Below, piece after piece: positions 1-7,257 of a stretch of DNA of 10,764 nt. Both the position numbers and the translations under genes were made by a program. Origin of the DNA: Nitrosomonas sp. (GTDB lineage Bacteria; Pseudomonadota; Gammaproteobacteria; Burkholderiales; Nitrosomonadaceae); assembly GCA_016721865.1 (NCBI GenBank), contig JADKHF010000037.1, positions 1 through 10,764 on the forward strand. The letters run 5' to 3'. Every line of letters begins with the position of its first letter. The first letter of the stretch is position 1. Below the pieces are notes generated by a model, which worked only from the letters and a program-made list of their open reading frames with translations, did not search any database and was not told the origin of the DNA.

Positions 1-461
1 CGCATCAACGTAGTCCGCTTAAACATCCCTCCTTTGGTCGAACGGTCGGAAGATTTACCTTACCTGGTGCAATTGATCATTCAGCGATTGAACAAGCGTT
101 ATAACAAAGAGGTTGAATCAGTAAGCCGTGAAGTCATGCGGAAAATCCGCGCCTACCATTGGCCAGGTAACGTCCGCGAGCTGGAAAACATTCTTGAGCG
201 CAGTATCCTGTTTGCCAGTGGCAAAGAAATGACCGAACTGGATTTAGAGCTTCAGCTAAAACCAAAAGTGTTGTTGAGTGGAAAGACATAAAAGAACATA
301 CCGTCTCAAAAATTGAGAAATCATTCCTTGAGACAGCTTTGAAACAGCATCATGGAAATATAAAAAGAGTTTCTGAGAACATGGGAATTACTTCACGTGC
401 TGTTTACGCCAAACTAAAAAAATACGAAATAAACTTGGCAGAATTCCGTATTTTTGATTGA
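1..461 (+). CDS. Sigma-54-dependent transcriptional activator (NtrC-type response regulator), C-terminal part, frameshifted
   Basis: This is the 3' end of an NtrC-family activator; its 5' end lies outside the window. Frame 1 reads from the first base and shows the end of the AAA+ ATPase domain: IPPLVERSEDLPYL, then the family signature WPGNVRELENILERSILF at about 160-215, which contains the sensor II arginine region. That frame stops at 289-291, but the coding continues without loss in frame 3 from about 270, giving a Fis-type helix-turn-helix (ALKQHHGNIKRVSENMGIT, then SRAVYAKLKKY) and a stop at 459-461. One indel between about 260 and 282 explains the break. Such proteins bind upstream DNA and use ATP hydrolysis to open sigma-54 promoters. 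The target genes and any receiver domain cannot be seen here. Family assignment is firm; calling it a two-component regulator is inference. Confidence 0.88.
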
Positions 462-827
462 AGCCATCATATCAATCTCGAAGTGGCCACGCAAATTGGA
501 CAGCCCGCTAAGTATTAGCTTTGCTCAACCTAAACCGTAGTGTACTGGGTCAAATTATTAGAAAGTCACAATGCGTCAAGACTGCAATAGAAGCAGAAGC
601 AACGTTTTACAGCAGATCCATCCCATTAATCATTACAAATCTAAGTGCTGCCGATGCGGAGTATTAGTACCCATACCGAATTACGAGAAATTGGCACGCT
701 AACCCTAATCCGATTATCACGGTTCCAATTTAACAATTTTGCAAATCTCTACACAAGAATTCTATACTGCATACAGTTAGCTTCTTATCGAGGCTAACGA
801 ACAACTAATGGAATTGAAGGAGATTAA
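462..827. other. Intergenic region, 366 bp, carrying the promoter of the DsrE-like gene
   Basis: No convincing gene is seen between the sigma-54 activator and the DsrE-like gene. A 43-codon frame (571-702) encodes a short peptide with a CCRCG motif. It has no ribosome binding site and resembles no family I know, so I do not call it. The right half holds a good sigma-70-like promoter, listed separately. A perfect -24 element, TTGGCACG, lies at 691-698, but no TTGC follows at the required distance. Confidence 0.5.
739..768 (+). promoter_or_regulatory. Predicted sigma-70 promoter for the DsrE-like gene
   Basis: TTGCAA at 739-744 (four of six against TTGACA) is followed after 18 bases by TATACT at 763-768 (five of six against TATAAT). 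Transcription would begin near 775, leaving a leader of about 50 bases before the ATG at 828. The leader contains AAGGAG at 817-822, five bases before the start codon, a strong ribosome binding site. This is a motif match only, with no operator visible. Confidence 0.5.
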
Positions 828-1148
828 ATGAAACTCGGAATTATCATTTATTCGAATGACTCAGAAACTGTATGGAACGCCTTCCGACTTGGAATTTTCT
901 CCCGCAAGCAGGGGGATACTGTTTCAGTGTTTTTACTCGGAAAAGGTGTGGAGGTAGAATCTCTTGATAGGGACAAGTTTGATATTACCGGCCAGATTCA
1001 CAGTTTTTCGGATATAGGCGGTGCAATTTTAGCTTGCGGAACCTGTCTTAAGCTTCGTGAGTCTGAAGAGTTAGGAATCTGTTCGATATCCACGATGCAG
1101 GATTTATATACGCTGATTCACGATTCAGATAAGGTATTGTGCTTTTAG
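828..1148 (+). CDS. DsrE/DsrF-like family protein
   Basis: An intact ORF of 106 residues, one of the few genes here with no frameshift. The start is fixed by AAGGAG five bases upstream of the ATG. The protein begins MKLGIIIYSND, the first beta strand of the DsrE Rossmann-like fold. It carries ACGTCLKLRESEE at about residues 69-81, with Cys70 and Cys73, then Cys85 and a STMQDLYTLI helix typical of this family. DsrE-family proteins act in sulfur relay, where a conserved cysteine can carry persulfide. Which cysteine would do so here, and whether it does, is inference. It probably shares a transcript with the methyltransferase starting 12 bases downstream. It lacks the partners of a true DsrEFH complex, so it is better called a DsrE-like orphan. 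Confidence 0.88.
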   Translation: MKLGIIIYSNDSETVWNAFRLGIFSRKQGDTVSVFLLGKGVEVESLDRDKFDITGQIHSFSDIGGAILACGTCLKLRESEELGICSISTMQDLYTLIHDSDKVLCF

Positions 1149-1160
1149 AGAAATTACCCC

Positions 1161-1769
1161 ATGGATAATAAGCGGCATTGGGAACAGGTATACCACTAAG
1201 GCATCTGACTCAGTTAGTTGGTTTCAGGAACACGCTGACCAGTCTCTGCGATTAATCCATAATACAAGACTCGGTAAAGATGCGGCCATTATTGATGTGG
1301 GAGGGGGACTTCAGACTAGTAGATGACCTTGTGGCAGAAGGCTATACTGATTTGACAGTATTTGATCTGTCATCGACTGCGCTTGCTGTTGCAAGGCAGC
1401 GTTTGGGGAAACGTAGAATATTGTTCACTGGATAGAAGGCGATATTACCCGTGCAAAGTTTCCCATGAACCGATTCGACATTTGGCATGACCGTGCAGTG
1501 TTCCATTTTTTGACTGATCCGGCAGATCGCCATGCTTATGTCGAGCGTGTCTTAAGTTCGGTTCGGCCAGGTGGACATGTGATTGTTGCCACTTTTGCCG
1601 AAGATGGACCAGAAAAATGTAGTGGTTCTACCCGTGATGAGATACCAACCTGAAGCCCTACATGCGGTATTTGGAGATATTTTCAGCTGGTCGAACATGA
1701 AAAGAAGCACACCACACGCCATTTGGCACTGTTCAGCAGTTTGTTTATTGCTATTGCCGCAAGAGGTAA
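1161..1769 (+). CDS. Class I SAM-dependent methyltransferase, frameshifted
   Basis: Joined across frames this gives about 200 residues, the usual length for this group. The start ATG at 1161 gives MDNKRHWEQVY; a shift leads to ASDSVSWFQEHADQSLRL, then IIDVGGG (motif I of the SAM-binding Rossmann fold, about 1285-1305). LVDDLVAEGYTDLTVFDLSS follows, carrying the acidic residue that normally contacts the SAM ribose. FDIWHDRAVFHFLTDP then leads to VRPGGHVIVATFAEDGP. The end is best read as TPFGTVQQFVYCYCR with a stop at 1767-1769, which matches the usual C-terminus of the family. The frame changes six times in 609 bases. The substrate cannot be told. The arrangement of cysteines does not look like the arsenite methyltransferase ArsM, so a role in arsenic methylation is not supported. 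It is probably cotranscribed with the DsrE-like gene. Confidence 0.85.
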
Positions 1770-1841
1770 TAGCTAATTCTCCGAATATTTTTAGTAACTG
1801 CATAATCTTTCCCGCATAGAAGCACAACTTATTTATCCTGA

Positions 1842-2838
1842 TTACTTCTTTTTGCTAAGCGCTTTTGAGATTTCTAAACTTTTAGACTCTTGAAAGATAA
1901 TCGAAGGCACCAAGCGTATGTAAATCAGCTCACCGATTAGTTCCACCAGCGTTTGAGTCACGATTACAACAGATGCCAAAATCCAACCGTCCGGCAAAGC
2001 CAGCGCTAAAGGCAGAACTACCAACGAATTCCGCGTTCCTGCGCTAAAAACAAGTGCTCTTCCTGCCTGTGTGTCCAGGCGAAATGCATATGCTATCAAG
2101 CGAGAAAGAAAGGGCATGATAGCCATAAAGGCAATATAAACTGGCACGACTTGTTCCACAACAGGGAGGTATTCTTCTATTCTGCCAATTTGAGATGCCA
2201 CAACGAGAAGTAATGTAACCGCCATAAATGGCACCGGAAACCACGCCGTGACCTCAAGCCAGGTTGCACCGCTACGCTGGCGCTTTGCCCAAAACTCCGT
2301 TAGTAAGGCAAGCCCCAGTGGAAAAGCAATGAGTATAAGAAAAGCCTCAAGGAATGGCTCAGCACTCATGACTTGTGCAGCTTGTTCTCCCATGAAAAGC
2401 CATAGATACACGGGCAAAGAAGCATCTGGGTGGCAGCAACAAAGGCGTGGAAGAGGGCACAAGCCGGGCATTGCCACGACCAAGGTGAGTAAAAACGACA
2501 ACATAATCAATACAAGGTGTTAACAGAACCAGATATACCCCTAGTAACAGCGGCGGGTGTTCCGGTAAAAGAAGCGACAATAACCAAACCACGATGGGCA
2601 CGATGATAAAATTAACTAGCAATAGCGCAGCTGTAAACCGCTTATTCGCGAACGCCTCGCGTAGTTGAAGAAAAAGGGATTTGCGCAAACATGCTATAAA
2701 GCAATACTGCAAGCACGGGGAAATCAAATACCCAGGCCTGCGCCAAAGCTAGAATTCCACAACCCAAGCCCCATCCCGACAGCCAAGGCCACAGCGCTAA
2801 CCCTATCTGATTTTCTTCCAGTTGTTTCCTCTCTGCAT
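1842..2838 (-). CDS. Arsenic resistance permease, ACR3/bile acid:sodium symporter (BASS) superfamily, frameshifted
   Basis: The reconstructed protein is about 330 residues, the normal length, with roughly ten hydrophobic segments. Recognisable stretches in order are WVFDFPVLAVLLYSMFAQIP, LREAFANKRFTAALLLVNF, LTPCIDYVVVFTHLGRGNAR and AGTRNSLVVLPLALALPDGW. The Cys in LTPC within a membrane helix is the position found in ACR3-type arsenite carriers. The family extrudes arsenite or antimonite across the inner membrane using the proton gradient. The start chosen is the ATG read from 2838, preceded by AAGGAA; a single indel just after it restores the LEENQIGL frame. An alternative in-frame ATG lies at 2890. 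Further indels sit near 2675 and between 2400 and 2460. No arsR or arsC is present, so arsenic specificity rests on family resemblance alone. Confidence 0.82.
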
Positions 2839-2929
2839 TGTGTTTCCTTAAAATACATACCGTAATGGGATAGTGAGCAATTTGTGCCATAATTTGGCGC
2901 AGCTTTTTTATTTCAATGTTTCGATCATG

Positions 2930-2982
2930 TTGACATAACCACTGTAGTTCAGTCTACGAATCTCCGATCGGTTCCATATAAT
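2930..2982 (+). promoter_or_regulatory. Candidate promoter/operator region in front of the CDF transporter
   Basis: The gap between the divergent arsenic permease and the CDF gene contains TTGACA at 2930-2935, a perfect -35 hexamer, and a perfect TATAAT at 2977-2982. These are too far apart to be one promoter. Between them lies a short inverted repeat, GTAG-N6-CTAC (2944-2957), placed just after TTGACA, roughly as in MerR-family metal-responsive promoters. With a 19-base spacer the -10 would be TACGAA (2955-2960), which is weak. No regulator gene is nearby. Confidence 0.3.
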
Positions 2983-3035
2983 TTTAATATATCCGCTATT
3001 TTTAGAAATTCACATGTCGGAAAGAGAATCTACAT

Positions 3036-3966
3036 ATGGCACATAACCATTCCCACGATCGTGATCGTGATCCTAGCCACGTTCCCAAAAACCTTGATCG
3101 CGCATTCGCAATTGGGATTGCGCAAATGCAGGTTTCGTTGTGGTTGAAATTGTTTTGGTTTATTTGCAAATTCTCTCGCGCTGTTGGCAGATGCAGGCCA
3201 TAACCTCAGCGATGTTTTGAGTTTATTATTCGCGTGGGGCGCAAGCGTCTTAGTGCGCAAGTTACCAACACAGCGGCATACTTATGGTTTACGCCGTACT
3301 TCGATATTAGCTGCATTGATTAATGCGCTAGTTTTGCTTGTTGCTGTTGGTGCTATCGCCTGGGAAGCTATTCACAGATTTGGCTATCTCGAGTTCGTGG
3401 CGAGTGACACAGTCATTTGGGTAGCGTCAGTTGGCATAGTCATCAACGGGTTCACGGCATGGCTGTTCGCGTCCGGCCAAAAGCAAGATATGAATATTCG
3501 CGGTGCATATTTGCATTACGATGGCTGACGCAGCAGTTTCTCTTGGCGTCGTTTTGGCAGCTATTGCCATAAAATTTACGGACTGGTTGTGGTTGGACCC
3601 ATTCATGAGCCTTTTTGTGGTCGCAGTAATTATTGGTATTGGCACTTGGGGCTTGCGCCAAAGTGAATCGTTAAGCCTTGCTCTTGATGCTGTTCCAGCA
3701 AATATCCATCCGTCCAAAGTTGAAGCTTACCTCGCTAGTCTTCCAGGGATTGAAGCAGTTCACGACCTACATATCTGGGCAATGAGCACGACGGAAATTG
3801 CACTAACCGTGCATCTAGTCAAGCCAGATGCGGTCATTGATGATTTGCTATTGGTTCAAATTAATAATGAATTGCGTGAGCTGTTTGGAATTCAGCATAC
3901 CACCGTCCAATTTGAGCGCGGAGATACATCCCATCCTGTAAGCAAGCACCGGCAGAAGTGGTTTAA
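3036..3966 (+). CDS. czcD: Cation diffusion facilitator (CzcD-type) divalent metal exporter, frameshifted
   Basis: About 310 residues after joining frames, normal for the CDF family, which exchanges cytosolic Zn, Co or Cd for protons at the inner membrane. The start ATG at 3036 gives a histidine-rich N-terminus (MAHNHSHDRDRD). Membrane helix 2 carries LLADAGHNLSD, the HxxxD metal site. Helix 5 carries the matching H and D, split by an indel near 3515-3530 (AYLH, then MADAAVSLGVV). The cytoplasmic domain has LPGIEAVHDLHIWAMSTTE, typical of CDF C-terminal dimerisation domains. One reading continues to 4036 with an atypical hydrophobic tail. A one-base shift near 3935 instead gives HPCKQAPAEVV and a stop at 3964-3966, the usual ending of proteobacterial CzcD-like proteins, so I end it there. 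Family is certain; the metal is inferred from the HxxxD pattern. Confidence 0.9.
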
Positions 3967-4058
3967 AGTAGAAATGAGTAACTTTTGTTTTATCATCATA
4001 ATAAATAATTATTTGAGAGCTCCGAAGGTTTTGTAAACTTAATAATTACGTGATAAAT

Positions 4059-4294
4059 ATGCATAAATTAAAACGATACAGTTGCAATCGACTATTACTT
4101 GCCCGAATTGTGGAACTCAAAAATTGGAGACGATGCCGACCAATGCCTGTCAATTTTTATGAATGTGAATCTTGTCACCATTTATTGGGAAGCCTAAAGC
4201 TGGAGACTGCTGTGTTTACTGCTCTTATGGCGATGCACCATGTCCACCGATTCAACTGTCCAGTGGCAATTCTTCTTGCTGTACAGATTCTTGA
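4059..4294 (+). CDS. Small cysteine-rich zinc-ribbon-like protein with GDCCVYCSYG motif, frameshifted
   Basis: A protein of about 78 residues spread over three frames. Frame pieces in order are TITCPNCGTQKLETMPTNAC, then QFFYECESCHHLL (after an indel in the T-run near 4157), then KAGDCCVYCSYGDAPCPPIQ (after an indel near 4190), ending SSGNSSCCTDS and a stop at 4292-4294. The start is uncertain. ATG at 4059 needs one indel in the A-run near 4070 to enter the TIQLQSTITC frame. The CPNC and CESC pairs look like a zinc ribbon, while the GDCCVYCSYG stretch and the CC tail are the mark of an uncharacterised small protein that I associate with heavy-metal genes in proteobacteria. It lies about 90 bases after the CDF transporter, so a soluble metal-binding or sensing role is plausible but only inferred. 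The longer single-frame reading through 4050-4403 is an artefact of the indels. Confidence 0.7.
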
Positions 4295-4658
4295 ACACCA
4301 AGTGCTAAACGTTATCGTGGTTTCTAGTCCTTATTGGAATTCTGTCAAGGTTGTAATAAACCTGTTTAGACTTAACTTAAAAAAACTCAATTTGATAAGT
4401 TAATGTAAATGTGTACATTAAATAACTATATCATCTTGAACGCTACTAATTTTTAAGTTAAATCCTAATTCTTAATCTTAATAAAGCACTCCGCTGCTTG
4501 CGGCAAGGTATAAACTACGCACTTCAATCTACTAGTTTCAACCAGCTTCTCTGCCCCAAGGAGTGGGGGGAATTGAACCTGCAAAGATTGTTCAAATCGA
4601 ATATTAAGCAAATTATTGCTTACTAATATGTGTACAAAACTATATTTATATTGGAGTG
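4295..4658. other. Intergenic region, about 360 bp, AT-rich, with short inverted repeats
   Basis: No gene is recognised. An 8-base perfect inverted repeat TTAACTTA/TAAGTTAA lies at 4372-4379 and 4396-4403, followed by a 6-base one, TAATGT/ACATTA, at 4401-4406 and 4415-4420. The nonamer ATGTGTACA occurs at 4409-4417 and again at 4628-4636, just before the CusF-like gene. A frame of about 45 codons near 4480-4625 is open but resembles nothing I know. Confidence 0.4.
4372..4420. repeat. Tandem pair of perfect inverted repeats
   Basis: TTAACTTA (4372-4379) pairs with TAAGTTAA (4396-4403) across 16 bases. The next six bases, TAATGT (4401-4406), pair with ACATTA (4415-4420) across 8 bases; the two structures share three bases and could be alternatives. 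The stems are almost pure A/T with no strong GC core, so this is a poor intrinsic terminator and might instead be an operator. Confidence 0.35.
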
Positions 4659-4664
4659 ATGATC

Positions 4665-5014
4665 TTGAAAAGAAACATTAGTAATGTTTTTACCAAAATT
4701 TGCAGTATGTTCGTGTTAATAATATTGTCTGGAGTGTTGGCCCATGCAACTTGCCGATATAGCAATCGCAGCACAGGAAGAAATGGTCGTCTCTGCGAGG
4801 GTATAGCAACTGTCAAAGCGATTGATATGAACCAAGGCATCGTGAAGCTAGCCCATGGCCCGATTGCATCCCTCAAATGGCCGTCTATGACCATGAATTT
4901 CAAGATTAAGGATAGAGCATTTTGCAAGAAATCAAGGTGGATAATGTTGTGACCTTTACATTCATTCAATCAGGCAGTGACTATATAGTCACGCGTATCC
5001 AGTCTAGCAAATAG
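4665..5014 (+). CDS. CusF-like periplasmic copper-binding protein, frameshifted
   Basis: About 116 residues with an N-terminal signal peptide (MKRNISNVFTKICSMFVLII, ending near LSGVLAHA). The core reads GIATVKAIDMNQGIVKLAHG, then PIASLKWPSMTMNFKIKDRA. The W..MTM arrangement is the Cu(I)/Ag(I) site of the CusF domain, where Trp and two Met ligands bind the ion. The frame shifts near 4920 to ILQEIKVDNVVTFTFIQSGS and stops at 5012-5014. The segment at about 4745-4795 also reads better in another frame (QLADIAIAAQEEMVV), so two further indels are likely. The TTG at 4665 is chosen because GGAG at 4653-4656 sits eight bases before it; an ATG at 4659 would be too close. CusF normally ferries Cu(I) to the CusCBA pump, but no such pump is in the window. 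The histidine ligand seen in E. coli CusF was not located. Confidence 0.8.
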
Positions 5015-5056
5015 CCATCAAAACCATTTTTAGAAAATATAGTGCCAACTCCGGAT

Positions 5057-5831
5057 ATGCGCTTTACCAGATACAAATTTATAATATTATTATTTTTATT
5101 AATACCAGTTTCAGCGTTAGCACACGGTATTTCTGAGGAAGATAAGCTGCGAATGTTGAGTGGTGGGTATCTCCAATACATAGGGCTTGGCGCTACCCAT
5201 ATGCTGACTGGATATGACCATTTATTATTCCTATTTGGGGTAGTGTTTTTCCTGACCAGCTTCAAGGATATAGCCAAGTTTGTAACAGCCTTCACGGTCG
5301 GACACTGTATTACTCTGATCTTTGCAACCTTCTACCAGATTACCTGGAATTATTTTTGATTGACGCGATTATTGCACTTAGTGTGATCTATAAGGGTTTT
5401 GACAATAACGGCGGCTTTCAGAAGTATCTGGATATGAAATCACCCAACCTGTTAGGCGCAGTTTTTCTATTTGGTTTACTACACGGCTTTGGCCTTTCAA
5501 CCCGCCTTCAGCAGTTGCCACTCGGTGACGATAGTACTGGTATTCTATTACGAATATTGAGTTTTAATCTGGGTGTAGAAATAGGGCAGATCGTTGCTTT
5601 GGTGGTCATGGTGGCTTTGCTTTCTTTATGGAGACATAAACCATCTTTTCCAACGATTTAGCTTTGCATCTAACCAATCTCTTATTTATGCCGGAGTACT
5701 CTTGCTGTTGATGCAATTACACGGGGGTATCAGCATGATTCTGATCCTGATAGTTTTCGCTTTCCAGCCAAGAACACAAACATGCGCATGAGGATCTGGA
5801 AGTTGAGCAGAGCATTGATACGGGGGCGTGA
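5057..5831 (+). CDS. HupE/UreJ-type membrane protein, frameshifted
   Basis: Joined length is about 257 residues, longer than classic HupE/UreJ but in keeping with the related HupE/UreJ_2 group. A signal peptide (MRFTRYKFIILLFLLIPVSA, then LAHG) leads to GLGATHMLTGYDHLLFLFGV, the histidine/aspartate signature of the family. VTAFTVGHCITL, LLHGFGLSTRL and SFNLGVEIGQIVAL follow, all in membrane helices with conserved His and Glu. Four frame changes occur, near 5356, 5640, 5725 and 5765. The preferred C-terminus is hydrophilic and His/Glu-rich (SQEHKHAHEDLEVEQSIDTG) with a stop at 5829-5831. HupE and UreJ are nickel or cobalt permeases, but this subgroup's substrate is unknown; its place directly behind a CusF-like gene suggests copper. 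It starts 42 bases after that gene, so the two are probably cotranscribed. Confidence 0.82.
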
Positions 5832-5867
5832 AAGCCTTTAATTTACTAACTACCGAGGAGTAATTTA

Positions 5868-6197
5868 ATGAAGAAACTATTGATGATAACGATTCTGGTT
5901 GCTGGAAATTTGGGGCTGGCGGGTGATGGCAGCGGAAGGCAGCAGTTGCCATTTTCACGGCAGCAAAGTTGCTACGGAAGAAACTGTAATAAACTGCGCG
6001 ACTGAGCGAAAAGAAAGATTGATTAAGCAAGGCAAGATTGATCCATCATGGAAAATGATTGAACAAGATAAAATCGAGATGGTAGATGGGCAAAGAATGG
6101 CTAGTCACATTTACTAATCCTGCTGTTGATGATAAGACGAAGAAACTTAATTTATTTTCCATCCACAGGCAATTTTTAGCCGCAACCCGGCAATTAA
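5868..6197 (+). CDS. Small secreted protein of the DUF6488 type, frameshifted
   Basis: About 109 residues. GAGGAG at 5855-5860 precedes the ATG at 5868. The N-terminus MKKLLMITILVAGNLGLAG is a signal peptide; a shift near 5920 continues as VMAAEGSSCHFHGSKVATEE. Next comes LIKQGKIDPSWKMIEQDKIE, the (L)xxxGKIDxSW signature by which I recognise the family, then the frame shifts near 6100 to LVTFTNPAVDDKTKKLNLFF. The end is read as STGNF(L)AA...GN with a stop at 6195-6197, as in relatives. The Cys-x-His-x-His cluster just after the signal peptide could hold metal, which is inference. No function is established for the family. It follows the HupE/UreJ-type gene by 36 bases, so it is most likely part of the same operon. 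Confidence 0.72.
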
Positions 6198-6244
6198 GCA
6201 CATTCACACTTAGAGATAACACTTTGTGCACCAATTCTTGACCG

Positions 6245-6613
6245 CTATGGCAGCGATCTTTTCTTTATAGTTGAGCCCCGATCCTGGGTAAAAAAACATG
6301 AAACTAAAATAACAACTAATGGTAGCCACAGCGGATAAGCCAGGCTAAGCCAAAAAACCAAGCCATGTTTAAGAAATATGGGCAGCAATACGAAAAACAG
6401 AAGCGATGGCAATACGAACCAAAATATTTGCTTCGACAGATCTGCAATTTGCGACACTGTAGAACCTTCAATATGGAGCCAGATAAAAGCTAATAACGAT
6501 GTAAGCGGCAGAGACGCTACAAGTGCAGCGAGTCCTGTATTTCGCTTGGCAATCTCTGCAATCGCTACTATTACAATGGCCGAAATAATTACTTTGAGTG
6601 CGTAATAAAGCAT
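6245..6613 (-). CDS. DUF3147 family small membrane protein
   Basis: An ORF of 122 residues with four predicted membrane helices and no internal frame break over its first 105 or so residues. It begins MLYYALKVIISAIVIVAIAE, followed by IAKRNTGLAALVASLPLTSL and LSKQIFWFVLPSLLFFVLLP, the conserved blocks of DUF3147. The role of the family is unknown. The last residues as read (QDRGSTIKKRSLP) look atypical. A one-base shift in the run of Ts near 6291-6296 would give LPRIGAQL and a stop at 6265-6267, closer to the usual ending. No clear ribosome binding site precedes the ATG. It is convergent with the DUF6488-type gene, 47 bases away. Confidence 0.78.
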   Translation of the reverse strand: MLYYALKVIISAIVIVAIAEIAKRNTGLAALVASLPLTSLLAFIWLHIEGSTVSQIADLSKQIFWFVLPSLLFFVLLPIFLKHGLVFWLSLAYPLWLPLVVILVSCFFTQDRGSTIKKRSLP

Positions 6614-7095
6614 AAGGTTTAATTTTTAATAGCCATAAGTATGTTCATAGAGAACGGATACTTATCCATGGAAAACTTCTCTGCAGTATCATATCAAACC
6701 GGCTCTCAGGTACTAACGGCGAAACAAACAAACCCTTGTCAGCATCAAACTTGGAAACAACGCCAACAGTATCAGAAGAAAGAGTCTGTTCCCTGGCTTG
6801 AACATCATTCTGAACGTGGCAACCAATATTGCAGTGCTGTTACCGTGCATTACAAGCCAGCTGTGGCATACAAACTTCCATGAGTTGTAAGGGTAATTGT
6901 TTCTTTGACACGCTAAAAACTGAAAGCTTGCATCATTATTGATTTAAAACGAGAGAAAACGTTAAATGGCTTATTTTTGAGTATATCGAAGTATATTATA
7001 ATTGCACGAGGCGGCATGCAAAGATCAGTAACTAATACCTGCTTATTTACTCTGATGTGAATGATTTTAAATACCGGAGCTCTTATTTGCCACGT
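6614..7095. other. About 480 bp without a recognisable gene; possible gene remnants
   Basis: An open frame of 80 codons on the + strand (6641-6883) encodes a Gln/Lys-rich peptide unlike any family I know, with no good ribosome binding site. On the opposite strand about 64 sense codons (roughly 6835-6645) end in TCCGTTCTCTATGA-type sequence about 30 bases before the DUF3147 start. In another frame of that strand there is a hydrophobic leader, MFKPGNRLFLLILLALFPSL (about 6809-6750). The minus-strand reading could be a frameshifted small exported protein in operon with DUF3147, but it cannot be confirmed. Nothing is seen in 6884-7095. Confidence 0.3.
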
Positions 7096-7257
7096 ATGCG
7101 ACAAAAAGAACGAATACCTTCAGCATGATTTACGAAACGTTCATTCCTGAAATTGGCGGCAGCCTCTACGCTGGGTTTGGGTATTAGTGGTGCAGGTATC
7201 TCCAGTGTGGAAGAAATCTTTCGGTGATACCTTTCACGCCGAATGGCGGCACACAAT
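7096..7257 (+). pseudogene. Orphan N-terminus of a Tat-exported protein
   Basis: The + strand frame beginning at 7096 reads a short basic start, a TGA at 7126-7128, then FTKRSFLKLAAASTLGLGIS and GAGISSVEEIF. This is a twin-arginine signal peptide in all its parts: a KR pair followed by SFLK, then a weakly hydrophobic core. The ATG at 7125, one base out of frame, may be the true start (M-FTKRSFLK), which needs a single-base deletion. After a stop at 7228 the coding would go on in another frame as IPFTPNGGTQF before running into the convergent lipoprotein gene. No mature domain is left, so this looks truncated. In a copper region a multicopper oxidase is the obvious candidate, but nothing beyond the leader supports it. 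Confidence 0.4.

Noticed and set aside
571..702. A 43-codon frame with a CCRCG motif
   Set aside because: No ribosome binding site, no recognisable family, and too short to exclude chance; noted only under the intergenic region.
691..716. Possible sigma-54 promoter downstream of a sigma-54 activator
   Set aside because: TTGGCACG matches the -24 element, but the bases at the -12 position are CCCT instead of TTGC.
1161..1769. Arsenite methyltransferase (ArsM) beside the arsenic permease
   Set aside because: The sequence lacks the conserved cysteine arrangement and length of ArsM and matches the general class I methyltransferase pattern ending QQFVYCYC.
2248..2523. A + strand ORF of 91 codons
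   Set aside because: It overlaps conserved membrane segments of the arsenic permease on the other strand and has no features of its own.
4372..4403. Intrinsic terminator after the Cys-rich protein gene
   Set aside because: The stem is almost entirely A/T and no T-run follows in a suitable place.
4550..4582. A tRNA 3' end on the minus strand (GGTTCAATTCC-like T loop), possibly an attachment site
   Set aside because: Only about three of five T-stem pairs form, there is no CCA-bearing acceptor and no anticodon arm upstream on that strand.
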